Shown: positions 1 through 12,402, numbered from the stretch's first letter. The stretch is DNA of 64,000 nt from Cryoendolithus antarcticus (GCA_002077065.1 NAJO01000008.1:1054001-1118000), one strand, 5' to 3'. Notes: generated from the sequence alone by a model not told the origin. Program-made: numbers and translations.

Positions 1-96
1 AACGCGCGACTTCCACGAAAGCAGCAAAGCCACAGTGCTTCAACTCGATTTCTGCGAGTTCTTTGTTGTCATCGGCATGTAGCTGTCTCTCTCTAG

Positions 97-825
97 CAAC
101 ACCGACGACGACGGTGACCGCGCTACAGTCCAGCGCAACCACTTCCACAGTGGTGATCAATGTGAGCATGCGAATACCTTTGACATCTGCTAGACGCCAC
201 TGATCATATCGAGGTTGCCGCGACAACTTCCATTACCCAGACCGTGACTACGACTGCAACAGTACCGGCGGTGCTGCCCCCAGTCTCTGAGACAGTATCA
301 GTAAGTCCGTTATAGAACGGCGCCTACTTACAGAGTTGACCACGCTGCTAGGTAACGACTACCGTAACTGTCGCAGCTGTCACAGCATACCCATCCCATT
401 TCCGCGCTTCCACCAACACCGGCGGCTTCCTGCAAATAAAGGTTGATCCAGCGGCAACCTTCCACCTCGGGTTTGCTTCCACGCCCGCCAGCCTCTCTAG
501 GCTCGGCGTGTTCTCTCTCCGAACAGATTGCGTCCTTCAGGAAACCGAATATGGCTACCTCGCCCACAGTTTCGTCATCCAGAGCATGGGCATGGAAATA
601 ACGACCACACAGGTCGAATTTGATAACGCAAAATCGGTCCAAAGTCGCAATTTCAGGAAGATCTACTGCAGGATAGAGGCTACGAGCTTGGAGCTGCTGT
701 GCGGGTTTGCAGTGGATGCTGTGTACAGGGTTGCGGAGACGGGAGGGAATCCTGACTTATTGGTGGTGGATGGGCAGCCGAAGACGACGAACTTTGTGGT
801 CACAGTCACACCGACGTTGGAGTAA
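97..825 (+). CDS. Thr-rich hypothetical protein, 5' partial
   Basis: Not recognised; the start is not visible. Three exons join in phase: 97-161, 214-300 and 352-825, separated by GT-AG introns at 162-213 and 301-351. The first part is a Thr/Val/Ala-rich run (repeats of TTTVT type), typical of secreted or wall-linked fungal proteins. The last exon encodes about 157 residues of a more ordinary folded domain with a few cysteines, ending in TNFVVTVTPTLE and a TAA. A further intron probably ends at the CTAG at 93-96, so upstream exons may lie at the window edge or beyond. The stop faces the 3' end of the BVMO gene. An extracellular role is inferred from composition only; no signal peptide can be seen. 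Confidence 0.5.
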
Positions 826-1281
826 TTCGTTGCGCGGGTCCGCATACATGCTCTCAGTCCTGAGAGTATTTCTGTTTCTTCAGATCACTGACAGCTAGCA
901 GATAGTGAGTTCAGCCTTGGTGCGACAGCTGAGCGCACACTGCTGCGCTTGTGAGAGGCAGAAGCGTAAGCCTCCCATGGGTGTTGAGAAACGCAGATGC
1001 CACTTCTGCGAGTCAGACAAGTCGATCATCGAGTTCCCGCACGTGGGTGAACGGCCGCTCTCGAAAGCAGTCGCCTCAAACAGCTGCGTATTGCTGACCG
1101 CCACGGTGAATTGCTGCGCGAAGTCGCCTGCCATGGTGAGTGAGAGGTTTGGATCGCAGATTCAGCCCTCATGCACTCGAAGCTGGCATCACTCGATAGC
1201 TGTGATCGGAAAGGTCGACGAGTCATCAAGCGCGGGAGGGCCATCTAACGGAATGATGCTTTGCGAGCTTGATTGTCTCTT
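826..1281. other. Convergent intergenic stretch
   Basis: This lies between the stop of the Thr-rich gene and the stop of the BVMO gene, so it should hold both 3' untranslated regions. A plus-strand open frame at 905-1306 contains two CxxC pairs but runs antisense into the BVMO 3' exon and has no other support. Nothing else is recognised. Confidence 0.4.
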
Positions 1282-3056
1282 CTACATCTTTGTAAAAGTA
1301 CTGTAATCCGTATTCGCGACCTCCTTGCACTTCTCCCTGAATTCCGGCGCCGAGCCCATGTACCGCGCAACGATTCGCTTCTGCTTTCCTGCGACATTCT
1401 TATTTACACCGGTCATCCAGGAGTCGACTTTGTTGCTCAAAAGATCTTTGCCGAGATCGTGGACGTGGTCGGTCCAGTCTTGCACCTGCTCGAATGTCAG
1501 TGGAAGCGTCCGGGAAGTCGTAAGTAAGAGTGACCTACGCCTGCAGCAGTAGCCTCGAAGTATGAGATATCGTGGTCACGACAGTACTCGATGCACTCCG
1601 CGATCCAGCCGACAGCGTATTCGATACTGCGAGGGATATTGCCGTATGCCTGGTGCGGCCCCATGGACATCCACATATTGGGAAAGTGCTCGACCGTCAA
1701 GCCCAAATACGTTCGGGGGCCATCTTTCCACTCATCTCGGAGACTGTGGTCGTTGGTGCCTCGGAAGTCTATGGCATCGAAGGCTCCAGTGACTGCGTCG
1801 AAGCCTGTTGCGTACACCAGGATGTCGAACTTGAACTCCTCTGCCGTAGTGATGATGCCATCCTCGGTCACACGCTCAAATGGAGTCTCAAGTAGGTCCA
1901 CAAGTCGCACGGTCGGACGGTTGTAGGCTTCGAAGTAGTACGTCTCCATGGGTACTCTTCTTGTGCCGAATCCTACGGACGATGTCAGTACTCGCGCAAG
2001 TCAGCACGGTGCATATCGAAAAGACTGACCATGGTTCTTCGGTATCAACTTATCCGCAGTCCACGGATCATGCACCCTCTCCTTCGTCTTCTTTGCTGCA
2101 AATGCAGTCACGAGATCATTGGCCTTCTCATCAACCATGATCTCTTTATAGTTGCTCAACCAGAACGGAAACCCAGGCAATGCCCACAGCTTCTCCCAAA
2201 ACACTTCACGTTCCTCAGGAGTGTAGTCCCAAATCGAGTCACCACATGCACTATGCATGAATCCCATTCGGGTTTCATTGATCCGTATGAGCATTTCAGG
2301 ATACCCACTGCGGATCTTCTCCATCTCATCGTCCGAGATTTTCGCATTGCGCAGCGGGATCGCCCAATTTGCCGTTCGTTGGAAGACTGTCACTTGCGCT
2401 GCCGTTTCTGCGATCACCGGTATTGCCTGAATTGCTGTGGCGCCGGTACCGATGACACCCACCCGCTTGCCAGTGAAGTCTACGGGGGTCTTCGGCCAGC
2501 GTGAAGTGTGATATGCTTCGCCCTTGAAGTCAGCGACACCAGGTACGTTAGGCAAAGTCGGGTTGCTCAGAACGCCAATGCCCGTAATGAGGAAACGTGA
2601 ATTGTACGTTTTGCCAGACTTGTCGGTCAGTGTCCATACGCGGTCCTGATCCAGCCAGTGCGCACTGTCGATGTATGTGTTGAACTGGAGGTGGTCCCAG
2701 AGCTTCAATCGATCGCAGAGGAACCTGATGTATCGCTCAGTCTCGGCCTGTGGTGCGTAGTGCTCGGTCCATTTCCACTCATCCAGAAGCTCGGGAGAGA
2801 AGTAGAACGCATATGTGTAAGACTCGGAATCGAAGCGTGCTCCCGGATAGCGATCTGCGATCAATCAGTAGAGCACCCAACAGGGCGAATGGCATAGCGT
2901 ACTCCAATACCAGGTTCCTCCCACTGACGTGCCGGCTTCAAGTACTTTTACGCTCAGGTTAAGTTCCTTCATGCGATGACAAGCATAGCACCCCGAAAGG
3001 CCACCCCCGATCACTAGCACATCGTAATCCGGCTTCACTGGTTCGAGGGAGCCCAT
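1282..3056 (-). CDS. Flavin-dependent Baeyer-Villiger monooxygenase
   Basis: Class B flavoprotein monooxygenase, predicted to use FAD, NADPH and O2 to insert oxygen next to a ketone. Four exons (3056-2903, 2854-2030, 1972-1539, 1485-1282) with 48-57-bp GT-AG introns give 538 residues, the usual length. The N-terminal FAD Rossmann motif is VLVIGGGLSG, followed by GGTWYWNRYPG rebuilt across intron 1. The BVMO fingerprint reads FKGEAYHTSRWP, and the NADPH Rossmann motif GVIGTGATAIQ follows it. The start at 3056 (MGSLEPVKPDYD) is chosen because it sits just before the first beta strand; the frame is open further upstream but unlike the family. It lies in the same orientation as the desaturase-like gene. 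The substrate (cyclic ketone, steroid or polyketide) cannot be told. Confidence 0.93.
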
Positions 3057-3791
3057 CTTGACGATTGTTGTGGATGAAGTGCAATCCTTTCGAAATGATC
3101 TTGCGTGGGACAGAGAAAGTATCAGGGCTGTTAGATTCCGATAGGCTCTCGTCACACGCTTGAGCTATCGTAGAGGAAATCCTGGATGCAATCGGTACAC
3201 CAGACAGGCCAGTGAGACGAATGGTCGTCTGTTACGATTATTGCAGCCCGGTCGAGCTTTGCCTCTGAATGCTTCTACGGAATATTGATCAACGACACCC
3301 TAGTCTCCAGACTGTGAATCTTGTCTCGGTCTTTACCCCAAGGTTGGATCTCGTAAAGTGGTACATGACCTCCGCAATGGTACCGCCTTGCCACACTGCA
3401 GGGCGACTTGTGCGAGCGTAAACCATAGCGGAGCTGCAACCGGATTCGCGGATCATTGTCGACCACTTGACGATCCTAATGCCAGCGCTGATCGCTCGCA
3501 GACATGTCAAAAGTCTTGGGGCGAAGTCTGGAGCTCTTCTAACGGGGAAGGTTTGAGTAGGCTTCAGCCTCCGGACATAAAGACGCGGGGTTGAAGATAC
3601 TCTATTTGGCGCTGCGATAGCGAGAGGACCCGGCGTCAATGTTGAGAGGCCACGTGGAGATACAGTAATCAGGGCGCACGGATGCTGTGGGAAGACGGAC
3701 ACTCATGGCAAATACCGTACCACGCGAGTGGTGAGATGGGACCCGGAGATGAACAGAGGATTTGGTAATGTTCATGCGCACGAAGCTAACA
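3057..3791. other. Intergenic stretch upstream of BVMO gene
   Basis: 735 bp between the BVMO start and the stop of the desaturase-like gene, both on the minus strand. It should hold the BVMO promoter and the upstream gene's 3' end. The open frames here (for example 3289-3702 minus) show no family resemblance. Nothing else is recognised. Confidence 0.4.
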
Positions 3792-4870
3792 CTACTCCAC
3801 AGCTTCCCCCTCCCAGAAGACGAAGCATCGCACCTCAACGCTGGTTCTAGCCTCACCCTGATCGGGCTGATGCTCCAAGGGAAACGAAGAGTGCACCGCA
3901 CATCTTGCCCTACCGTCCTTCTTCGAATCAAAGATCTTGAACAGCCACGCCTCATCCGGCGTCTGGTCCGCGGCGTAATACCACTGCTGATTGGGGTTAT
4001 GTGCCATATTCGTGACCTCGTAGCGTGGTGCTTGCTCTCCGTTCAAGGAGTACTCCCACTTGCCCTTGTGAGCGAAGTTCTTGGAAACATTGCCGTACTC
4101 GCCTGCGCCTGGCGGCGGCAGGTTAGCGACAACTGTACGCATGTCGTTTTCGTCAACGGTACGGAAGTCGCAGAAGGCGAGAGGATCACGCTTCACGGGC
4201 TTGCCGAACGGCTGCCATGCGTTGATGATGCCCCATCGGGACTTCGTCCTCTTGTTGGCTTCTTCTTCGTCCATGTTGAGGTAGAGGATCTGCTCCGCCC
4301 CGCGATAGCTTTGATCAACATGCACGAATCTCTGCGACATTGGATTGTTAGTCCGTGCTCATGCACTGTACATCATAGAGGCTTAACACTTACGGCTGGA
4401 TTGTTCTTGGTGACAAAGTCTGTGTCCTTCTTCTCGAGAGCGTCTTCCTTGGAATCGGCGGTAGTATGCCGGCGGCACATGTGCGAGATCACATGAACGT
4501 GTGTCGCTCCAGTTCTGCAGACGGGTCAGCAACATTCCCAACAGCCCAACATCATCAGATCAGCATACTTCTCCTTGATGATCTTCTCGATCTCTGGGTA
4601 GTACACCTCTTTGATGCGCTCCTCGTCAATGAAGTCTTTCTCCTCCGACGTGTGGTTGATCAATTCGAAGCCGGACTTGTCGAGTGTGAGTTCGTCACGG
4701 ATAGGCCGCATATCCTTGATCTCGACATTGTGCGGTACATGCTTTCGTCGCTTCTCGAAAGCGGTGCCAGGATATGTCTGAACGATGCCGCCGTCCTTCA
4801 CCTCAAGGTAGTAGTAGAGGGTACTCTTCTCCTTGGGCAGCTCGGTCTGGGTCATAGTAGTGGTCGCCAT
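3792..4870 (-). CDS. GA4 desaturase-like / AsaB-type hydroxylase-desaturase family protein
   Basis: Member of the fungal family annotated as GA4 desaturase, CmcJ-like or AsaB-like; these are oxidoreductases of secondary metabolism, mostly of unknown chemistry. Three exons (4870-4569, 4514-4394, 4331-3792) joined through 54- and 62-bp GT-AG introns give 320 residues. Family landmarks are the N-terminal substrate-side block (STLYYYLEVKDGG), VEIKDMRPIRDE, LDKSGFELI, the central TGATHVHVISHM across intron 1, RFVHVDQSY, INAWQPF, and the C-terminal TSVEVRCFVF. The His and Asp in VHVDQS could be metal ligands as in 2-oxoglutarate enzymes, but that is inference. Start at 4870 (MATTTMTQTELPK) is the last Met before the conserved block. 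It shares a 0.9-kb divergent promoter with the MFS gene. Confidence 0.85.
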
Positions 4871-5784
4871 GGTCGTTGCGTTTGAGAATGATGTGGGTGT
4901 GAGTCGTGTGAGAGATGCTGTTACTTCTGTTATCAATGCTGCGAATATTCCAAAGAGATGCCAGTATATCCGCAGCAGAGCCGCCCACCCAGCTCACTCG
5001 TCATCGCCACGAGTTTTGCCTTCTTCGCCATGTTGCAGTACGTGGCAGCTGTAACCGTCGATCGTGTACCGCGTGGGGGCCATGATATGCGCGCGGCCAT
5101 GTGAAGCTTTCTAGAGTGTGGGGTAAGTGAAGCCTACCGCTGAGTTCTGCTCGATCCGATTATTCCCGGAGAACCACGAGACCTGTCAAGCCTAAAACAG
5201 TGTGCCGCTTGGCAAATTATCTGCAAACGCATCTCGAGAAGAGTGCCGAGGAAAACAGTCGAGTGAACAGTCGAGGAAAATCCCCTCATAAGCGACGTGG
5301 TAGTCGCAAACAGGTCTGCAGTGTACTTTTACGCGCAGTGGTGACTTTACGCAAACGATGCAGAACGTCGGAGCGGCGCTGCATTCCGCACTTCTCCTCT
5401 GCGGGTCGCTTGCAGTTACCAGGACATGGCACAGAGGAGCAGATATGGCGTCCACGTGATATCAAGACGTTGGCCAGATCCGTCAATACAATCTGATAGC
5501 TGCAGCCTTGGTCGGCTATCGGTTTCCAGACGCCCGGAGATGCTGCAAGCCCAGGCGATGCTTGTCAAAGCCCTGACATCTGGACCGTTGTGTCGGAACA
5601 CAACGAGATTTAACCTTCGCTAGACTGTGGATGCCCCACGGGGTACGAGTCCGAGTGTTACGATATATCCACAATGTTCCCAGCGTGCATGAGCTGCGAC
5701 AAGACAGTATAGAACTTCTTTCGTTAGTTGCCAGCGTCGTCGTCGACCGTTGTCACAATCATCAGGACGCGAGCTCTCGCTAAA
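4871..5784. promoter_or_regulatory. Divergent promoter region, desaturase-like gene / MFS gene
   Basis: 914 bp between two divergent start codons. One CACGTG (E-box-type, bHLH target) is at 5453-5458. No clear gene is present; the short frames overlap one another on both strands. Shared control of the two genes is inferred only from their arrangement. Confidence 0.4.
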
Positions 5785-8095
5785 ATGGCGACCAGCGAGA
5801 TGAAGCAGTCGTACAACAATCACCAGGAGTTTGAAAGAGACTCGGATCAGCTCTCACAGCCCAGCGACACTCGACATGGCGATCCCGAGAAGCGTGTTGC
5901 AGAAGGCGCCGTGTATCGCGGGTCTGGCGACGATGACAAGGTCACAATGAAGACATGGGCAGTGGTTGCGGTGCTGGCTGCATCATACGGGCTATCATTC
6001 TGGCCCATTCCGTTCTTCAGCACCATCCAAGGCACGATGGCGGTAGAATTTGGATCAGATGCCGCACAAGGAACTTGGTGGGTCGAAGTCGTCTAAAAGA
6101 GTGTCTGCCAGTTGCTTATTGTCGAACAGGCTCACTGCGGTGTACAGCATGTGCGGAACCATCGCCTTCTTAACCTGCGGCGCGAACAGCGATCTATTCG
6201 GTCGCAGAGCGTTCATTCTCCTCGGAAACGTGAGTATTACGTCAGCTCCTGTGTGTGTAATAGACATCCTGACGGATCTGCGCAGATCTGTGTAGTCGTT
6301 GGATCGATCATCGGAGCTACCTCACATAAGATCGGGCAATCTATCGTCGCACACGCCTTGCTCGGCTTCGGCGGCGGTAACTGCCAGCTCGCTGCGTTTG
6401 CGCTCCCGGAGCTGCTGCCAAACAAGTGGCGACACTTCGCAGTCGTCATTGCTGATGGTGGGATTTATTTCGATGTCATTGTCGGCCCAGTCGTTGCGCG
6501 TATCGCCAGCGCCAACTACGCCGTAAGTGACGAGGATGCTAGCAAACCCTGTGATGAGTACTGACTTGACGCAGTGGCGCTGGGGCTACTGGGGCTTGGT
6601 CATCGCTCAAGGCATGTCGTTGGCAATTCTTGCGGCTTTCTACTTCCCTCCCAAGCACCCGCGAGGTGTCCCGTGGGACGAGGCACTGCGACATCTGGAC
6701 TACTTCGGGATCGTGACATCCACTGCAGCGGTAGCACTGGTTTTGTCCGGCATCGTGTACGTCCAATTACTCCCGTCAAACTCGCCCATCGTCATCGGCT
6801 TGCTGGTTTCGGGCTTCGCATGCCTGATCGCCTTCGGAGTCTGGGAGACATTCGCGAAACTGAAGAACCCTCTCGCCCCGACGCGGCTGTTTACTGCGAA
6901 CAAGGGACGTGCTCTGACGGCTCCGGTAAGTCATTTGGGGTGGACTTCGCATGGATGCCGAATTTTGGCTGACAACTTTTCAGTTCATCGTCGGATTTGT
7001 TGTGTAAGTCAAATTGGGCACTCTGAATATGCAAATTAGCGCTAATCGAGAGGGGTAGGACTATGTACTATTACGGTATAAGAGTCATTCTTGAACGACA
7101 TGCCATATAGACACTTACTGACCTTTTCCCAGGAACGAACTTTACCTGTAAGTGCACGTGCCACGCACGCCAACCAGCGGCGACGGCGACTCTGAGCTCC
7201 GGCGAGAGGATCGTTGTCGATGGAAGGCAGCCTGTTCGCATCGCATGGCGAGGACTGCGGCGTGCTAGTGTTTGGGAGAGGCTACTGACATGTGCAATCA
7301 GGGCCCACCATGGTCGGCGTGTATTTCACCACTGAAGCGACCCCTCGCCACACCGTATACCTCCTCTCAACGGTGCAAGGCTTCGGCATCTTCACCGGAG
7401 CAATGCTGCTCTCCTTCCTCGGAAAGCATATTGGCCACTGGAAGTGGCAGCTCGGCGTGCCAGTAACGATCATGACCATCTTCGGCGGTCTCCTCGCGCT
7501 CATCACCCCAGAGAAGAAGAACGAAGCCATTGCATTCGCCTTCCTCAGTGCAACCGGCTACGGCTACGCACAGTATCTAAGTATCGCGTACATTCAATTC
7601 GGGGCTGACCAGAGCGAACTCGGAATCGCTGGCGGACTTGCTGGCGTTGCCCGTTATGCTGGAGGCGCTGTGGCAGTAGCGATCTTCTCGACGATCTTGT
7701 CCACCACGCAGAGCAAGTATGCTATCACGCATGTTGTTGCTGCAGCGGAGGCTGCTGGCGCATCACCCGAGACTGCGCAGGCTGTCTTTGCCGCTTTACC
7801 GCTCGGAGCTGCGGCGCTTGAGAAAGTGCCGGGATTGACGACCGCGATTGCGACAGCTGCCGGTGGTGCATTGGTGCAGAGTTATGTCGAGGCTGTGAAG
7901 TGAGTGAAGGCCAATTTGAAAGCTCTTGGCACCTGCTGACTCGGTTTTAGGACCATCGCACTTGCGTCTCTAGCATTTGGAGGTGTCGCTATGATCGCTT
8001 GTTTGTTCTTGGAGGACATTGGCCCGAAGATGACGCCTAAGATCGAGGTGTTCTTGGAGAACGATGTGCAGGCTGAGAAGAACAAGTTCCACTAG
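5785..8095 (+). CDS. MFS transporter, TRI12/DHA2-like (14-TM type)
   Basis: Proton-coupled plasma-membrane exporter of the fungal TRI12/siderophore-like MFS group. Nine exons join in phase to 591 residues: 5785-6077, 6130-6229, 6286-6522, 6575-6925, 6984-7003, 7059-7075, 7133-7147, 7302-7899, 7951-8095. After about 55 hydrophilic residues come TM1 (KTWAVVAVLAASYGLSF), the loop motif SDLFGRRAFILLG, the GFGGGNCQL helix, YWRWGYWGLVIAQ-type sequence and APTRLF. Three tiny exons of 20, 17 and 15 nt rebuild the helix GFVVTMYYYGTNFTWPTM, which fits the family. The last helix (TIALASLAFGGVAMIACLF) ends in a Lys/Glu-rich tail. The intron at 7148-7301 is long (154 bp) for this locus. Substrate unknown; it may export the product of the neighbouring oxidases. 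Confidence 0.88.
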
Positions 8096-8447
8096 AGTAG
8101 TGCGCTGAAGCAGTGAACCGCGATGCATTGTTCTTGGAGGAGGCTGGATCATATAAGCTACACCCAACACATGTCCTACCTATCGCGAGGTCGTCAGCAA
8201 AAACTTGTCCATCAAATGGACATTCGTGAATGTGACATGTCGCTCCGAGTCCTTCTCCGCGATAGCAACAATCATGACCCAAACGTCGAAGCTGCACAAC
8301 CTCGCACAACTCCGCGCTCATTGCGGTCGAATCCCGCACGCCGTGGCAGTGACATAGGACACCCGCGCCGATGAGACAGAGGATTCGTCGGTCTTGAGAA
8401 GGCTTCCTACTTCGACCTAACGTGATCCGTCAACAGTCTGCACTACC
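8096..8447. other. Convergent 3' intergenic stretch
   Basis: 352 bp between the stops of the MFS gene and the DPM1 gene. It should contain both 3' untranslated regions and poly(A) sites. No gene or repeat is seen. Confidence 0.4.
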
Positions 8448-9282
<835 letters not shown>

Positions 9283-9503
9283 CTATCGCTCCATCATATG
9301 TTGAAACTAAAGATATGGTGTCGTGACAAGTGGTCAAGTCGCGACCGGGGAAGCGGGGGACCTCATCCGATTCGACTTCACTTCTATCCCTTAGCATGTG
9401 ATCGCGGCTGCTCTATCCCGAGTGGATGGGCACTAGAATTGGATATCCAAATTCAAGGCTTTGGTACTGACAATTTCATGTGCTTGGATGAACTCGTGCA
9501 GTC

Positions 9504-11993
9504 ATGGAGATCGAAGAGGACTTAAAAGAGTTCCCGGACGTGACTTCGAAACTCGCTGCACCGAAGAAGATATCCGCCTTTGAACGCGAGAAGCAAGCTG
9601 CAGAAGCCAAACGCTTGCGTGCCGAAGAGGAGAATGCAGCAGCGCTACGTGAGTTCGAGGAGTCTTTCGGACACGATGACGAAGACGGAAGTCGAAGCAA
9701 TGCTTCTGCACCCCGTGCTCCGCCGACCGGCCCTCGCGGTGGTGGTATGGGTGGCGGCATGGGATCCGGACGACTCGCTGGCGGCTCGATGCGAGCACCT
9801 GTCAGAAATGACATGGACTCACTAGGCGGTTTTGCTGGACAGGCTCCGCCGCCCAGTTTGAAACGGAAACGAGCCCTTGAGGAGGCGCGGGAGCTCGAGG
9901 AAGCTCGGCGCGAGCAGGGTGTCTTTGGCGCTGCTCCCGCTGACTTTGATGATACTGATTCACTCCGACCAACGGACGTCGTACCGGACTACCAAGAAGA
10001 TACCGCACCCAAGCCTACCATGCAGCTCGGTTCAGTACTACCGGGCACCAGCGTTGAGGAGCTAAAAGCTTTGCTTTCTCCATACGTGAGCGTTCACTCC
10101 GTACGTTGGACCCCGCCGGCACAAGGCGGTGCTCCAGGCAGGAACTCCTTGACAGCAATTGCCACTCTGGTTTCGTCCACGTCTGCAGGCCAGATCGACA
10201 CCGCAGTCAGCGCGCTGCGAGATAAGTACATAGGATGTGGCTTCTATCTGTCAGCGTCGCGGCATCTCTCGTCTGCTGCACAATACCCTGGCTTAGGCGG
10301 CGCAGGCGGCGCAAGGCTTCTCGAACCTTTCGGCGCAATCTCCACTCGCGAGAGGAACTCGAAGTCATCGATGAAGAACGCACCTCCACCACGAGAGCAT
10401 CGCGGCGGCTTCGCTCCGCCTGAGTACTACGATCGACAAGCACCTGTTGCGAAAGCTGCTGGAGCTCGGGTAGAGGTCCATCCTCCACTTGATATTGCAA
10501 CCGTTCGAGCTGTGCACACCGTCTCCGACCGCATACTATCAGAGTCAGATCCGGACCGAGCAGTGGAGCTGGAAGCATTGCTCATGTCCATGCCTGAAGT
10601 GCAGAAGGATGAGCACTTTGCGTTTCTGTACGATAGCACGTCCACTGCTGGCATATACTACCGCTACTGCCTCTGGGGCCCTGAAGACGCTGACGAGCTT
10701 AGAGGCGGACGCAAAGATCCAGTCCGCATCTTCGGCGATCTTGACATGGAATGGCTACCACCTCACAAGGAAGTACCCTTTCCTGACTTGACGAGTCTGG
10801 CGCAGGTTACGGAGCACATCGACTACGACTCCAGTGATGAAGAGAGCGACGATGATGGAGATGACAGACGCACCAATGGAGGTATAGACGGTGATTCTGG
10901 TCCTCAAAAGCCAGATAAGACTCGACTCACGCCACTACAGCGAGCTCGCTTCACTCACCTCCTGGCTCGCCTGCCCACATCCATCGCGCGCCTACGTCAA
11001 GGGGATATCGCTCGCATCTCAAATTATGTCATCACTCATGCTGGCAGCGGCGCCGACGAGCTGGTCGATCTGCTCTTGCTGAACATCGAGAAGCCGTTCT
11101 CCACGCTCCGTGCAGCCAAAGACCCGGGGTCCGACTCATCTCCAGCCTCGGACAACGAAGGAGAAGACGACTACGAGCCCGGTGACGCGCTTCCAATTCT
11201 GTCCTCCACATCTACTCCTCCATCTGGCACTGATCAGAGGTCTCGCCCGACAGACATCGACGATCCCTCAAACCCCAAACTCATAGCCCTCTACGCCGTC
11301 TCCGACATCCTCGCGGCAAGTTCCACAGCGGGCGCCCGCAACGCCTGGAAATTCCGCTCCCTCTTCGAAGCCGGCTTCAAAGCCTGCAAAACCTTCGAGC
11401 GTCTCGGCCGGCTGGACAAGGAGCTAGGCTGGGGCAAGATGAAAGCCGAGCAGTGGAAGCGAAAGGTCGGGGTAGTGTTTGGATGTTGGGAAGGATGGAA
11501 TGTGTTTTCTGGCGATGTGCATGCGGAACTGAAGAAGGCTTTCTTTGAACCACCGCTCACGGAGGAGGAGAAGAGAAGGTTGGAGGCGGAGGAGGCGAGG
11601 AAGAAGAGCGAGGGCGAGGGGAAGTGGATGAGTAAGTTCAAGAAGTTGGGTGAGGGGAGTGCGTCGCCTATTGTGCTGCCGGCTGTGGAAACAAGCACGG
11701 ACGATGTTGATATGGATGTTGATGGCGAGCCCATGGCCGATCTGGACGGCGAAGTCATGAAAGACATGAACCAAGACGCTGACGACGATGTTGATGGGCA
11801 GCCAATGGACGACGTCGATGGCGCGCCGATGGAAGAGACCATTGCTGCACCGACACCTCCAGCGCCATTGAGAGGTGGCATGTCGTTCACTACAAGTACG
11901 CGAGGTGGGCGAGGGGGTGCAGCCATTGCTGCTACGAAGAAGCCTGGTCGTATGAAAGCCGAGGATATGTTCGGCGAGAGCGAGTCGGACTGA
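9504..11993 (+). CDS. SR140-like U2 snRNP-associated protein (RRM-SURP-CID)
   Basis: Single-exon gene of 829 residues, similar to U2SURP/SR140, a spliceosomal protein linked to U2 snRNP. The N-terminus has the family block FPDVTSKLAAPKKISAFE followed by a charged coiled region and a Gly/Met-rich linker. An RRM-like part starts near residue 175 (GSVLPGTSVEELKALL). A SURP-type helix region lies near 330-390 (VRAVHTVSDRILSESD, then LYDSTSTAGIYYRYCLW). A CID-type helical domain begins near 480 (LTPLQRARFTHLLARLP) and runs on through WKFRSLFEAGFKACKTFE and VVFGCWEGWNVFS. The tail is rich in Asp repeats (DVDG and MxD units) and ends in a KPGRMKAEDMFGESESD block. The Asp-rich repeats may be prone to slippage. 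Confidence 0.85.
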   Translation: MEIEEDLKEFPDVTSKLAAPKKISAFEREKQAAEAKRLRAEEENAAALREFEESFGHDDEDGSRSNASAPRAPPTGPRGGGMGGGMGSGRLAGGSMRAPVRNDMDSLGGFAGQAPPPSLKRKRALEEARELEEARREQGVFGAAPADFDDTDSLRPTDVVPDYQEDTAPKPTMQLGSVLPGTSVEELKALLSPYVSVHSVRWTPPAQGGAPGRNSLTAIATLVSSTSAGQIDTAVSALRDKYIGCGFYLSASRHLSSAAQYPGLGGAGGARLLEPFGAISTRERNSKSSMKNAPPPREHRGGFAPPEYYDRQAPVAKAAGARVEVHPPLDIATVRAVHTVSDRILSESDPDRAVELEALLMSMPEVQKDEHFAFLYDSTSTAGIYYRYCLWGPEDADELRGGRKDPVRIFGDLDMEWLPPHKEVPFPDLTSLAQVTEHIDYDSSDEESDDDGDDRRTNGGIDGDSGPQKPDKTRLTPLQRARFTHLLARLPTSIARLRQGDIARISNYVITHAGSGADELVDLLLLNIEKPFSTLRAAKDPGSDSSPASDNEGEDDYEPGDALPILSSTSTPPSGTDQRSRPTDIDDPSNPKLIALYAVSDILAASSTAGARNAWKFRSLFEAGFKACKTFERLGRLDKELGWGKMKAEQWKRKVGVVFGCWEGWNVFSGDVHAELKKAFFEPPLTEEEKRRLEAEEARKKSEGEGKWMSKFKKLGEGSASPIVLPAVETSTDDVDMDVDGEPMADLDGEVMKDMNQDADDDVDGQPMDDVDGAPMEETIAAPTPPAPLRGGMSFTTSTRGGRGGAAIAATKKPGRMKAEDMFGESESD

Positions 11994-12402
11994 GCAGAGG
12001 TAGTAAGATGACGATGTACAGGCTGGAATACAATGCTACCATTACACATTGCTGCCCGAATCACCAGTTCTGGCTGCCCCTCTTGCTCCTAACTCTGACA
12101 TCCTCACCCTGTATCCTATCCGCAGAGCGCGACGGCTGCTTGTGCGACAGTCGCTAGCGACAATGCATTGAACATCCATCTGCGATCACCGTGGAGGGCT
12201 ACACACAATAGTGACTGTTCTGAACAAGGCTCTCTCGTCGACGTTCCTCGCGGTCGGACGATGGTCACGGCGCGGACGATAGTAGCATAAGAGACCTCCA
12301 GATTACTGAGTGACGACTGGTAAGACCGACTCGCTAAGACTGCCCGTCCCCCTTCGAATCGCTCCAGTCGTGCATGCACCATGATCTCCGATTCCCTCGC
12401 TC
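11994..12402. other. Convergent 3' intergenic stretch
   Basis: 409 bp between the stops of SR140 (plus) and the first RING gene (minus). The minus frame at 12116-12424 has no resemblance to a family. Nothing else is recognised. Confidence 0.4.

Noticed and set aside
905..1306. 133-aa plus-strand frame with two CxxC pairs, zinc-finger-like
   Set aside because: It runs antisense into the BVMO last exon and the Cys spacing fits no known finger; likely a shadow frame.
3762..4496. 244-aa plus-strand frame over the desaturase-like gene
   Set aside because: Antisense to a well-supported three-exon gene and crosses its introns.
11291..12064. 257-aa minus-strand frame opposite SR140
   Set aside because: Antisense shadow of the SR140 coding exon with Ser/Pro bias and no motif.
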